A stretch of DNA of 64,000 nucleotides, from contig JADCBP010000004.1 of the NCBI GenBank assembly GCA_020253445.1, positions 248,001 to 312,000 on the forward strand. Reading direction: 5' to 3'. This document shows positions 10,258 through 18,120 of the stretch, one piece after another (positions within the stretch are counted from its first letter, which is position 1; every line of letters begins with the position of its first letter). Made by a program: the position numbers and the translations under genes. The notes below the pieces were generated by a model. The model was not told where the DNA came from. It was given only the letters and a program-made list of their open reading frames with translations, and did not search any database. The stretch is from Methylobacterium sp. (GTDB taxonomy: Bacteria > Pseudomonadota > Alphaproteobacteria > Rhizobiales > Beijerinckiaceae).

Positions 10258-12879
10258 ATGACCACACGGATGTTGATCGATTCGTCCCACCCGGAAGAGA
10301 CCCGGGTGGTCGTGCAACGCGGCAATCGCGTTGAGGAATTCGATTTCGAAAGTGCCAATCGCCGCCCCCTGAGGGGCAATATCTATCTCGCCAAGGTGAC
10401 GCGCGTGGAGCCCTCGCTCCAGGCCGCCTTCGTGGATTTCGGCGGCAATCGCCACGGCTTCCTCGCCTTCGCGGAAATCCATCCCGATTATTACCAGATC
10501 CCCGTTGCCGATCGCGAGGCGCTGCTGGCCGAGGAGGCCGCCGCCGCCGACGAGGAGAACGAGGAAGAGGAGCGCGGCTCGCGTCGCGGTGGCCGCAACA
10601 AGGCGCGGCGCCGTCGTGGCGGCAAGGATGAAGTCGCCTCCGCCCCGATGGATGGCGAGGAAGCCGCTTCCGATGAACATTCGGCATCCGGCGAGGATGC
10701 CGAAGGCGAAGCGGGCGAGCCCGATGGCGACGAGTCGAGCGCGGATGAAACTGGTTCCCGCGAGCCCGAGGAGATCGTCGAGCAGCTCGGCGGCGGCGGC
10801 GACGCGATGGAAGAGGTCCCGCAGCGCCGCCAGACCCGCCATCGCCGCTCCTACAAGATCCAGGAAGTGATCCGCCGCCGGCAGATCCTGCTGGTGCAGG
10901 TCGTGAAGGAGGAGCGCGGCAACAAGGGCGCGGCGCTCACCACCTATCTCAGTCTTGCCGGCCGCTATTCGGTGCTGATGCCCAATACGGCGCGCGGGGG
11001 CGGAATCTCCCGCAAGATCACCAACTCGGCCGACCGCAAGCGCCTGAAGGATCTCGCCTCTGATCTCGAGGTGCCCGAGGGCATGGGCGTCATCCTGCGC
11101 ACGGCCGGCGCCTCGCGCACCAAGACCGAGATCAAGCGTGATTTCGAATATCTCATGCGCATGTGGGAGAGCGTTCGCACGCTGACGCTCGAAAGCACTG
11201 CCCCGGCGCTGGTCTATGAGGAAGGCTCGCTCGTCAAGCGCGCCATCCGCGACCTCTATTCCAAGGATATCGAGGAGATCCTCGTCAGCGGTGACGAGGG
11301 CTATCGCGAGGCCAAGGACTTCATGCGCATGCTCATGCCGAGCCATGCCAAGGCCGTGCAGCCCTATCGCGACCAGACCCCGCTCTTCACCCGCTATGGC
11401 GTGGAACAACAGCTCGATTCGATGTTCTCGAACATCGTGACGCTGAAATCGGGCGGCTACATCGTCATCAACCAGACCGAAGCGCTTGTTTCGATCGACG
11501 TGAATTCCGGCCGCTCCACGCGCGAGCACAACATCGAGGATACCGCGCTCAAGACGAACCTCGAAGCCGCCGAGGAAGTCGCGCGCCAGCTTCGCCTGCG
11601 CGACCTCGCGGGGCTGATCGTCATCGATTTCATCGACATGGAGGAAAAGCGCAACAACCGGGCGGTCGAGCGCAAGCTCAATGATTGCCTGAAGAACGAT
11701 CGTGCGCGCATTCAAGTGGGCCGCATCTCGCATTTCGGCCTCATGGAAATGAGCCGCCAGCGCATCCGCACGGGTGTGCTCGAAAGCTCCTCCGTGCCCT
11801 GTCCGCATTGCGCCGGCACCGGCCTCATCCGCTCCACGCCAAGCCTTGCGCTCTCGCTGCTGCGCGCCGTGGAAGAACAGCTCGTGCGCAATGCGAGCCA
11901 GGACATCACCATCCGCACCCGCATGGAGGCAGCACTCTACCTGCTGAACCAGAAGCGCGAGACCATCCGGGCGCTCGAAGCCCGGTTCGGCGTGACGATC
12001 CATGTCGAGATCGGCACCGAATTCCCGCCGGGCCAGCATTATCTGCTGGAGCGTGGCGAGACCGCCACGCGCCGCATCGCCGCCGAGGCCAGCAAGCCGA
12101 TCCATATCGACGATATCGAGCCGGATGACGCGATCGAGGATGAAGCCGGGGAAGAGGAAGAAAAAATCGCTTCCGCCGGCGAGGCAACCGAGGAAGGCGA
12201 AGAGCGCGAGGAGGGCGAGGCCCGCGAGGGCCAGGGCGACAAGCGCCGCCGTCGCCGCCGCCGCCGCCGGGGCGGCAGAGGTGGCCGCGAGGAGGCCCGC
12301 GAGAATGGCGAGCCGCGCGAGGCTTCCGCCGGGGAAGCCGAGGAATCCGATGAGGGCGAGGAGAACGGCGCGGGCGAAGGCTCGGCCGAGGAGAAGCGCC
12401 GCCGCCGCCGCCGCCGTGGCGGTCGCCGCAACCGGCGCGATCGCGAGGGCCGCGAATTGCCGGCTCAGGTCGAGGGTGAAGCAGCCGAGGCCGTGGAAGC
12501 CGCCGAGCCGGTGATTGCAGAGCCGGTCGTCGAGGCCGCCCCCGCGCCGGACGAGAAGCCGGCGAAGCCGCGCCGTGGCCGCGCCAAGAAGATGGAAAGC
12601 GTCGAAGCGCCGATCGAGGCTGCCGCAGCGGAGCCCGTCGCGGAAGAAAAGCCCGCGAAGCCGGCCCGCGCGCCGCGGGGCCGAAAGAAAGCAGAGGCCG
12701 TCGAGGCCACCGCCCCGGTAGAGGCCACCGCCCCGGTGGAGGCCCCTGCCCCGGTCGCGGCCGAGCCTGCACCCGAGGTGAAGGCCGCTCCGGCGCCGGA
12801 ACCGGAAGAGGTGCCCGATCCCAATCGCCCGAAGCGTTCGGGCTGGTGGGCCAAGGCCAAGTCCGCGCTCGGCGGCTGA
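10258..12879 (+). CDS. rne: Ribonuclease E, degradosome scaffold
   Basis: This endoribonuclease (873 residues) processes rRNA and tRNA precursors and starts mRNA decay. The N-terminal S1 domain (from residue 1) is split by an acidic and Arg-rich insert (about 90-205), a feature of alphaproteobacterial RNase E. Catalytic acids are D414 in SIDVNSGRS and D457/D460 in IDFIDM. The zinc-link is CPHC at 515-518. The C-terminal third is disordered, with RRRRRRRGGR blocks for RNA binding, three VEATAP-like repeats (815-832), and a terminal microdomain with GWW at 862-864. In Caulobacter a terminal GWW peptide binds polynucleotide phosphorylase, so the same contact is likely here. A long upstream region suggests autoregulation. 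Confidence 0.97.
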   Translation: MTTRMLIDSSHPEETRVVVQRGNRVEEFDFESANRRPLRGNIYLAKVTRVEPSLQAAFVDFGGNRHGFLAFAEIHPDYYQIPVADREALLAEEAAAADEENEEEERGSRRGGRNKARRRRGGKDEVASAPMDGEEAASDEHSASGEDAEGEAGEPDGDESSADETGSREPEEIVEQLGGGGDAMEEVPQRRQTRHRRSYKIQEVIRRRQILLVQVVKEERGNKGAALTTYLSLAGRYSVLMPNTARGGGISRKITNSADRKRLKDLASDLEVPEGMGVILRTAGASRTKTEIKRDFEYLMRMWESVRTLTLESTAPALVYEEGSLVKRAIRDLYSKDIEEILVSGDEGYREAKDFMRMLMPSHAKAVQPYRDQTPLFTRYGVEQQLDSMFSNIVTLKSGGYIVINQTEALVSIDVNSGRSTREHNIEDTALKTNLEAAEEVARQLRLRDLAGLIVIDFIDMEEKRNNRAVERKLNDCLKNDRARIQVGRISHFGLMEMSRQRIRTGVLESSSVPCPHCAGTGLIRSTPSLALSLLRAVEEQLVRNASQDITIRTRMEAALYLLNQKRETIRALEARFGVTIHVEIGTEFPPGQHYLLERGETATRRIAAEASKPIHIDDIEPDDAIEDEAGEEEEKIASAGEATEEGEEREEGEAREGQGDKRRRRRRRRRGGRGGREEARENGEPREASAGEAEESDEGEENGAGEGSAEEKRRRRRRRGGRRNRRDREGRELPAQVEGEAAEAVEAAEPVIAEPVVEAAPAPDEKPAKPRRGRAKKMESVEAPIEAAAAEPVAEEKPAKPARAPRGRKKAEAVEATAPVEATAPVEAPAPVAAEPAPEVKAAPAPEPEEVPDPNRPKRSGWWAKAKSALGG
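12700..12753 (+). repeat. Three tandem 18-bp units inside rne
   Basis: Units at 12700-12717, 12718-12735 and 12736-12753 encode VEATAP, VEATAP and VEAPAP. The first two differ at one base; the third has three further changes. They lie in the disordered C-terminal scaffold between Arg-rich blocks and are likely to vary in number between strains. Confidence 0.85.
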
Positions 12880-12898
12880 TTTTTTGCTGAGACGCGTT

Positions 12899-13306
12899 AT
12901 GGCGAATACAAAACAAGAATTTCCTCAAACGGTTGGGCCAAGCAAAGCTTGGCCCTCGTCGCTGGAAAAAACACTTCAGATAACGGAAGCAATACGAGAC
13001 GCTGATCCGGGAATGCCAATTACATGGGCACTAATGTTTCTCAACGTCGCAAAATACCAAGATCAAAAGAAAGAAGGGCTTTCGATAAGAGACTTATCTG
13101 ATATCGTTGGAATAAGTTATTCTTCAGTAGCGGAAATTGTCAAAAAAATGAGTTCTTCCTCTCACCGATTTCCTGATGCTGTTGGTTTGCTACAAGTTAA
13201 AACAGACGCGCTTGATGAGAGAAGAAAGATTTTAAAACTGTCATCTAAAGGACAGGCGCTTTTGCGGAAAATCAGTTTGATTAACAGTCATGCGGATCAA
13301 ATGTAA
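12899..13306 (+). CDS. MarR-like winged-helix protein in an AT-rich island
   Basis: A 135-residue basic protein is predicted from ATG at 12899; a TTG start five codons upstream is possible but close to the rne stop. Residues 61-84 (LSIRDLSDIVGISYSSVAEI) form a helix-turn-helix. The segment TDALDERRKILKLSSKG (102-118) matches a MarR-type wing. It probably binds DNA as a dimer; target and ligand are unknown. The DNA is foreign in look: I count 68 G+C in 180 bases (38%) at 13081-13260 against 42 in 60 (70%) at 12781-12840 in rne, with many ATA, AGA and TTA-type codons. It sits 19 bases after rne with no mobile-element genes beside it. Horizontal gain is inferred; no function is claimed beyond DNA binding. 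Confidence 0.65.
   Translation: MANTKQEFPQTVGPSKAWPSSLEKTLQITEAIRDADPGMPITWALMFLNVAKYQDQKKEGLSIRDLSDIVGISYSSVAEIVKKMSSSSHRFPDAVGLLQVKTDALDERRKILKLSSKGQALLRKISLINSHADQM
12935..12955. repeat. Perfect 9-bp inverted repeat near start of the winged-helix gene
   Basis: GGGCCAAGC (12935-12943) and GCTTGGCCC (12947-12955) are perfect complements separated by three bases. They lie 56 bases after the rne stop and within the first 20 codons of the AT-rich gene. No T-run follows, so it is not a standard terminator. It could be a transcript 3' stabiliser for rne or an operator read by the winged-helix protein itself. Confidence 0.55.
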
Positions 13307-13327
13307 GGCTAGGACGAATTCGTCTTA

Positions 13328-14842
13328 TCACCACCACCGCCTGGCCGTGAAGCGCCCGGCCTGATCCTCGATCACCTGGCCAAGGCTGAACAGCGTCTCC
13401 TCGTCGAACGGGCGGCCGATGAGTTGCAAGCCCAGCGGCAGGCCCTTTGAATCCGTGCCGCCCGGCAGCGCGAGGCCCGGCAGGCCCGCCATGTTCACCG
13501 TCACGGTGAAGATGTCGTTCAGATACATCTCGACCGGATCGGCCGAGCCCTTCTCGCCGATGCCGAAAGCGGCCGAGGGCGTCGCGGGCGTCAGCACGGC
13601 GTGCACGCCCTTCGCGTAGACCTCCTCGAAGTCGCGCTTGATCAGCGTGCGGATCTTCTGCGCGCGGAGGTAATAGGCGTCGTAATAACCGGCCGAGAGC
13701 ACGTAGGTGCCGATCATGATGCGGCGCTTCACCTCGCGGCCGAAGCCTTCGGCGCGGGTCTTCTCGTAGAGGTCGATGATGTCCTTGCCCGGCACGCGCA
13801 GACCGTAGCGCACGCCATCGTAGCGGGCGAGGTTCGAGGAAGCCTCCGCCGGCGCCACGATGTAATAGGCGGGCAAAGCGTATTTCGTGTGCGGCAGGCT
13901 GATATCGACGATGTCCGCCCCGGCCGCCTTCAGCATTTCCGCGCCCTTCTTCCAGAGCGCCTCGATCTCCTCCGGCATGCCCTCGATGCGATATTCGCGC
14001 GGAATGCCGATGGTCAGCCCCTTCACGGAGCGGCCTATTGCCGCCTCGTAATCCGGCACGGGCATGTCAACGGAGGTCGAATCCATCGGATCATGGCCGG
14101 CCATGGCGGTCATCAAGGCCGCGCAATCCTTCACGGTCTTCGCGATGGGTCCGGCCTGATCGAGCGAGGAGGCGAAGGCGACGATGCCCCAGCGCGAGCA
14201 GCGGCCATAGGTCGGCTTGATTCCAACCGTGCCGGTGAAGGCCGCGGGCTGGCGGATGGAGCCGCCGGTATCGGTCGCGGTCGCGCCAAGGCAGAGATGC
14301 GCCGCCACCGCCGCCGAGGAGCCACCCGAGGAGCCGCCCGGCACCAACAGTCCCTGCTTGTCGCCGGCGAGTGCCGTGCGCGCCTGCTCCTGCGACCAGT
14401 TCGCCGGCGGAATCGGGTTCACCACGGGACCGAAGGCGGAGGTTTCGTTCGAGGACCCCATGGCGAATTCGTCGTTGTTCAGTTTGCCGAGCATCACGGC
14501 GCCATCGCGCCAGAGCTGCTTCGTCACGGTTGATTCGTAGGGCGGCACGAAATTGCCGAGGATCTTCGAGCAGGCGGTCGTGCGCACGCCTTCGGTGGCG
14601 TAGAGATCCTTGATGCCCAGCGGAATGCCCTCGAGCCGGCCCGCCTTCCCGCTCCTGCGGCGCTCATCCGAGGCCCTCGCCATGGCGAGCGCCTGCTCGG
14701 GCGTCTCGAGCACATAGGCGTTGAGCGCGCGGGCGGCTTCCATCGCCTCAAGATGCGCCGCAGTGAGTTCGACAGAGGTGAAGGCACCCGAGGCGAGACC
14801 TTCACGGGCTTCATCGAGGGTCAGGGCGGTGAGATCGGTCAT
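13328..14842 (-). CDS. gatA: Aspartyl/glutamyl-tRNA amidotransferase subunit A
   Basis: GatA (504 residues) is the glutaminase of GatCAB, which converts Glu-tRNA(Gln) and often Asp-tRNA(Asn) to the amide forms. The amidase signature is complete: catalytic Lys in GIKDLYAT, the Gly/Ser-rich [14 protein letters not shown] segment, and the nucleophile region [14 protein letters not shown] at 14842 ([12 protein letters not shown]) gives the usual N-terminus; the in-frame ATG 17 codons upstream adds unconserved sequence. It follows gatC on the same strand, but the 171-base gap holds a REP-like element. gatB is not in the window. The gene faces the AT-rich winged-helix gene tail to tail. Confidence 0.97.
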   Translation of the reverse strand: MTDLTALTLDEAREGLASGAFTSVELTAAHLEAMEAARALNAYVLETPEQALAMARASDERRRSGKAGRLEGIPLGIKDLYATEGVRTTACSKILGNFVPPYESTVTKQLWRDGAVMLGKLNNDEFAMGSSNETSAFGPVVNPIPPANWSQEQARTALAGDKQGLLVPGGSSGGSSAAVAAHLCLGATATDTGGSIRQPAAFTGTVGIKPTYGRCSRWGIVAFASSLDQAGPIAKTVKDCAALMTAMAGHDPMDSTSVDMPVPDYEAAIGRSVKGLTIGIPREYRIEGMPEEIEALWKKGAEMLKAAGADIVDISLPHTKYALPAYYIVAPAEASSNLARYDGVRYGLRVPGKDIIDLYEKTRAEGFGREVKRRIMIGTYVLSAGYYDAYYLRAQKIRTLIKRDFEEVYAKGVHAVLTPATPSAAFGIGEKGSADPVEMYLNDIFTVTVNMAGLPGLALPGGTDSKGLPLGLQLIGRPFDEETLFSLGQVIEDQAGRFTARRWW

Positions 14843-14883
14843 CGGTGGCTCGGATCGGAAAATCGAGGGAAATTCAGGCAGCT

Positions 14884-15012
14884 CAATCGTCATTGCGAGA
14901 AGCGATAGGACGTTTGCAAGAACGTCCGTTCTTCAAACGGACTATGGCGCCGAAGCAATCCAGAAAATCGGGTGGATTGCCGCGTCGGGCTTTCGCTCTC
15001 CCCGCCATGATG
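14884..15012. repeat. REP-like palindromic element between gatC and gatA
   Basis: The stretch opens with CGTCATTGCGAG and has GAAGCAATCCAG, wording shared by intergenic repeats seen in many proteobacteria. Two hairpins are visible: GTCCGTT (14924-14930) with AACGGAC (14936-14942), and GCAATCCA (14955-14962) with TGGATTGC (14973-14980). It fills most of the gatC-gatA gap and so lies inside an expected operon transcript. I saw no second copy in the window. Confidence 0.6.
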
Positions 15013-15013
15013 G

Positions 15014-15301
15014 CTACTCGACCACTTTCGGCACGAGGAAGTAATGATCCTCGCTCTGCGGGGCATTCCTTGTCACGCGGTCTGCCTCGCCACCGGCCGT
15101 CACCACATCCTCGCGCATCTTGAGCGCCATGGGGGTGACGGAGGTCATGGGTTCCACACCCTCGACATTCACCTCACCCAGTTGCTCCACGAAGCCGAGA
15201 ATGGCGTTGATTTCGCCCTGCATGGCCGGAACATCGGCTTCGGGCAGGGCAATGCGCGCGAGGCGCGCGATGCGGCGGATGGTGGCGGCATCAACGGACA
15301 T
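15014..15301 (-). CDS. gatC: Aspartyl/glutamyl-tRNA amidotransferase subunit C
   Basis: GatC (95 residues) is the small belt-like subunit that clamps GatA to GatB. The sequence begins [17 protein letters not shown], the standard GatC opening, and has [10 protein letters not shown] in the middle and a [11 protein letters not shown] tail, all family features. Start at 15301 is preferred to in-frame codons 25 residues upstream, which encode unconserved Cys/Ser/Arg-rich sequence. It is upstream of gatA on the same strand, as in other Rhizobiales. Confidence 0.96.
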   Translation of the reverse strand: MSVDAATIRRIARLARIALPEADVPAMQGEINAILGFVEQLGEVNVEGVEPMTSVTPMALKMREDVVTAGGEADRVTRNAPQSEDHYFLVPKVVE

Positions 15302-15408
15302 GGGCAACCCGTGGCAGGAGCAGGAAGGGGAACCGGAACAGCCTCGGCTCATAGAGCGACATGCGCGGGGAAACAACCGTTTCGCCCGCGCTTCCGCTGA
15401 TTTTCAGC

Positions 15409-16164
15409 TCAGCCGATCGGGAAGGTGATCGTCTCGTGCGGCGCAAGATGGAGCAGGTTCGCCGCCATCGGGCCAAGCTCGCGCCTGAATTCCTCCAGCG
15501 TGCCGGTGAGCGCGCCGAAGGTGCGGAAATGGCAGGGGATGACGCCCTTCGCCCTGGGGAAGAACCGGCGCACGGCAAGTGCCGCCGTCGCCGCGCCCAT
15601 GGTGAAGCGGTCGCCGATCGGCGCGATGACGATATCCGGCTGGTGCAGCTCGGCAATCAGCCCCATATCCGCGAAGATATCGGTATCGCCCATGTGGTAG
15701 ATGACCGGCGCGCCGGGAATGGAGATGATCGCGCCATTGGCGGAGCCCAGGGTCTGGAACACGCCGTTCTCGAACACGCCCGAGGAATGGTCGGCGCGCA
15801 CGAGGCGGATCGACACGCCATTATGCTCGACGCGCCCCCCGGCATTCATCAGTTCGAGGTTCAGGGCCTTGCCTGTCTTGCGCTTTTCCCATTTCTCCGC
15901 GAGCCATTGCCCGAGATCCCAGTTGCAGAAGACGGTCGCGCCGGTCTTCTCGGCAATCGCGAGGGTATCGCCGATATGGTCCATATGGCCGTGGGTGATC
16001 ACGACATCCGTCACGCCCGCGAGCGCGGCTGCCATCTTTTCGGAGAGAGTGCCCCTGCCCTCGCCTTCGAAGACCGGATTGCCGGAGAGAAACGGATCGA
16101 CCAGCACCTTGCACCCCGCGCTTTCGAGGCCGAAGGCGGAATGTCCAAACCACGTGATCTTCAT
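15409..16164 (-). CDS. UPF0173-type metal-dependent hydrolase (MBL fold)
   Basis: A 251-residue cytoplasmic metallo-beta-lactamase-fold enzyme. The metal site is visible as THGHMDHIGD (HxHxDH), with further ligands likely in the His of RADHSSG, the Asp of HMGDTDIF and the His of IPCHFRTFG. The opening MKITWFGHSAFGLE is characteristic of the UPF0173 family. ATG at 16164 is chosen because the longer frame adds about 60 unconserved residues. Substrate is unknown in this family. It is divergent from ruvX, 59 bases apart, and 107 bases upstream of gatC on the same strand. Confidence 0.9.
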   Translation of the reverse strand: MKITWFGHSAFGLESAGCKVLVDPFLSGNPVFEGEGRGTLSEKMAAALAGVTDVVITHGHMDHIGDTLAIAEKTGATVFCNWDLGQWLAEKWEKRKTGKALNLELMNAGGRVEHNGVSIRLVRADHSSGVFENGVFQTLGSANGAIISIPGAPVIYHMGDTDIFADMGLIAELHQPDIVIAPIGDRFTMGAATAALAVRRFFPRAKGVIPCHFRTFGALTGTLEEFRRELGPMAANLLHLAPHETITFPIG

Positions 16165-16223
16165 GAAAATATCCTCCAGGCGTTGCGGGCTGTCTTTTTT
16201 ATGACTTGGCGTTCCTGAACGTA

Positions 16224-16763
16224 ATGCCGGCAGGCCCGAAGGCCAAGCTGGACGTCTCGACCTTTCCGCGCGATGAGAAGCGCATGGCCATGCCCCTTCC
16301 CGCACTCGATACCGCCGGCATCCTCTTCGCGCGCCATGATCGTGTGATGGCACTTGATCTCGGCACCAAGACGATCGGGATCGCGGTCTCCGATGCCGAG
16401 CGGCAATGGGCCTCGGGCCTGAAGACCTTGAAGCGCGGGAAATTCACGGTGGACGCTGCGGAAATCCGGAAGATCGCCACGCATTACAGCGTCAGGGCCA
16501 TCGTTCTCGGCCTGCCGCTGAACATGGATGGAACGATGGGTCCCCGCGCGCAGGCCACGCGCGCTTTCGCAAGGCACCTCGCGGGCTTCATGGCCATTCC
16601 CATCGTGTTCGAGGATGAGCGCCTCACCACCGAAGCCGCCCATGAAACGCTTCAGGCGGCCGGGGTTGCCGGCCGCCAACGCAAGGAGCTGATCGATTCG
16701 GCCGCGGCCGAGGTGATCCTCCAGACCGCTCTGGACCGCCTGAAGGCTCGGCAGGGAATGTAG
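16224..16763 (+). CDS. ruvX: Putative pre-16S rRNA nuclease / Holliday junction resolvase RuvX (YqgF)
   Basis: The 179-residue protein has the RNase H-like fold of YqgF, needed for maturing the 5' end of 16S rRNA; the resolvase role is older naming. Motifs: MALDLGTKTIGIAVSD with the first catalytic Asp, the conserved IVLGLPLNMDGT segment, VFEDERLTT with the catalytic Glu, and the C-terminal ELIDSAAAEVIL. ATG at 16224 is preferred to an upstream TTG. About 30 N-terminal residues precede the core, as in relatives. It is divergent from the MBL-fold gene. Confidence 0.92.
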   Translation: MPAGPKAKLDVSTFPRDEKRMAMPLPALDTAGILFARHDRVMALDLGTKTIGIAVSDAERQWASGLKTLKRGKFTVDAAEIRKIATHYSVRAIVLGLPLNMDGTMGPRAQATRAFARHLAGFMAIPIVFEDERLTTEAAHETLQAAGVAGRQRKELIDSAAAEVILQTALDRLKARQGM

Positions 16764-17104
16764 ATACAGGGCGTTTCGCGATCCGGCGCATTCACGAGGC
16801 AAGCCCGCCCGCCGCCGCGCCCACGCGGTTGCGACCGATGAGAGCCCGGGCCCGCCGGCGAGCGGTGGAGGAACCGCCCCCTGGCGTGACGTCCGCAGAC
16901 GGCAGAATCGCAAGTCCGGGGCCAAGGCCCTTGAGCCCGGGGCGGGTATCGTTCATCATGAAAATCGTCTTCGCGGGATCGGCGACGCCGCTTCCGACCT
17001 TCGCGCTCTGCCTTCTCCACCCGGTTCGCTGAAATCGCAGCTTGGTCAATCGTGAATATCGTCCCAGCTGAAGCTGGCCGGAATCCCGGCCGGATGGTCC
17101 GCCG
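16764..17104. other. 341-bp gap; possible small minus-strand frame, otherwise nothing clear
   Basis: Between ruvX and the AEC transporter no established gene is found. On the minus strand 16792-16956 encodes 54 residues beginning MNDTRPGLKGLGPGLA, with a Gly-rich middle and an Arg-rich end; it has strong third-position GC but no recognised family. A Shine-Dalgarno is not evident. Near 17074-17091 GGCCGG and CCGGCC form a small hairpin. I treat the small frame as unproven. Confidence 0.25.
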
Positions 17105-18016
17105 ATGATCAGCGCTCTCATCGCCCTTTTCCTGGTCATCGTCGCGGGTCATGTCGCGCGCCGCCTGCTGTTGCCCGATCCGACCATCTGGAGCGGCGGC
17201 GAGAAGATCTCCTATTATATTCTCGTGCCCGCCTTGCTGATCGAAACGCTGGCCAAGGCGAAACTCTCGTCGGTGCCGGTCGGTTCGATCGCGATGGCCC
17301 TGCTCGCGGCCAACCTCACCATGGCGACCCTGCTGCTCCTGATCCGGAAGCCGATCGAAACCCGCTTCCAGATCCATGGCCCGGCCTTCACCTCGATCTT
17401 CCAGGGCTCCTTGCGCTGGAATGCCTTCGTGGCGCTGGCCATGGCCGGCAACCTCTATGGCGAGGCGGGCGTCACCCTTGCGGCGGTGGCAATGGCCGTG
17501 CTCATTCCGGTGCTGAACGTCCAGTCGGTCTGGGTCTTGCGCCGCCATGGCAGCGGCCAGGGTGGCTCGCTTCTCAGGGGCCTTGCGACCAACCCCTTCA
17601 TCTTGGGCATCACGATTGGGCTCACGCTCAATCTGACGGGTCTTGTCCTGCCGCAGGCGATGATGTCCGCGCTCGACATGGTGGGCAGTGGCGCATTGGG
17701 GCTGGGCTTGCTGCTGGTCGGGGCTGGTCTCCGGCTTGAGGATTTGCGCCGGCCCAACCTCGCGCTGATGCTGGGCGTGGGCCTGCGGCTCACCCTGCTC
17801 CCGGCCATTGGCGGGCTCGCGGCGCTGGCGCTTGGACTTGCCGGCCCTGCGGTCGCGATCGTGGTCATCTGCCTCGCCGTGCCGACCGCCAGCGCAAGCT
17901 ACGTGCTCGCGCGGCAGATGGGCGGGGATGCGCCCCTGATGGCCGCGATCCTGACGGCGCAAACCCTCGTGAGTTTCCTGACGCTGCCGGCCCTGTTCGT
18001 GATCTTCAGGCTCTAG
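17105..18016 (+). CDS. AEC (auxin efflux carrier) family transporter
   Basis: A 303-residue integral membrane protein with about 10 hydrophobic helices spread over the whole length and a central hydrophilic loop near RRHGSGQGG (about 148-156). It has the family pattern of two five-helix bundles, with conserved EKISYYILVPALL in the second helix and FQGSLRWNAFVALA mid-bundle. Bacterial AEC proteins export or exchange small organic acids such as malonate or malate; the substrate here cannot be told. The TAG stop is formed by the CTCTAG edge of the palindromic element at 18013-18120. It faces dprA tail to tail. Confidence 0.88.
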   Translation: MISALIALFLVIVAGHVARRLLLPDPTIWSGGEKISYYILVPALLIETLAKAKLSSVPVGSIAMALLAANLTMATLLLLIRKPIETRFQIHGPAFTSIFQGSLRWNAFVALAMAGNLYGEAGVTLAAVAMAVLIPVLNVQSVWVLRRHGSGQGGSLLRGLATNPFILGITIGLTLNLTGLVLPQAMMSALDMVGSGALGLGLLLVGAGLRLEDLRRPNLALMLGVGLRLTLLPAIGGLAALALGLAGPAVAIVVICLAVPTASASYVLARQMGGDAPLMAAILTAQTLVSFLTLPALFVIFRL

Positions 18017-18120
18017 AGCATTTTCCGATCCATCGGATACCGGCTGGTTGAAGAAAATGCGCGAAACAATAAGGAATTAGAGCGGATTCCCTGATTCAAT
18101 CCGATCGAAACCCGCTCTGG
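18013..18120 (-). repeat. Palindromic element, copy A (108 bp), overlapping ends of two genes
   Basis: Ends are CTAGAGC (18013-18019) and GCTCTGG (18114-18120). Read on the minus strand it has a GATCGGATTGAATC-like small hairpin and then GCATTTTC pairing with GAAAATGC around a CCGGTATCC loop. The TAG stop of the AEC gene is in one end and the last 14 codons plus TAA of dprA are in the other half. It aligns end to end with copies at 37381 and 60224. Confidence 0.75.

Noticed and set aside
10252-12105. 617-codon minus-strand frame
   Set aside because: Antisense to rne; not real.
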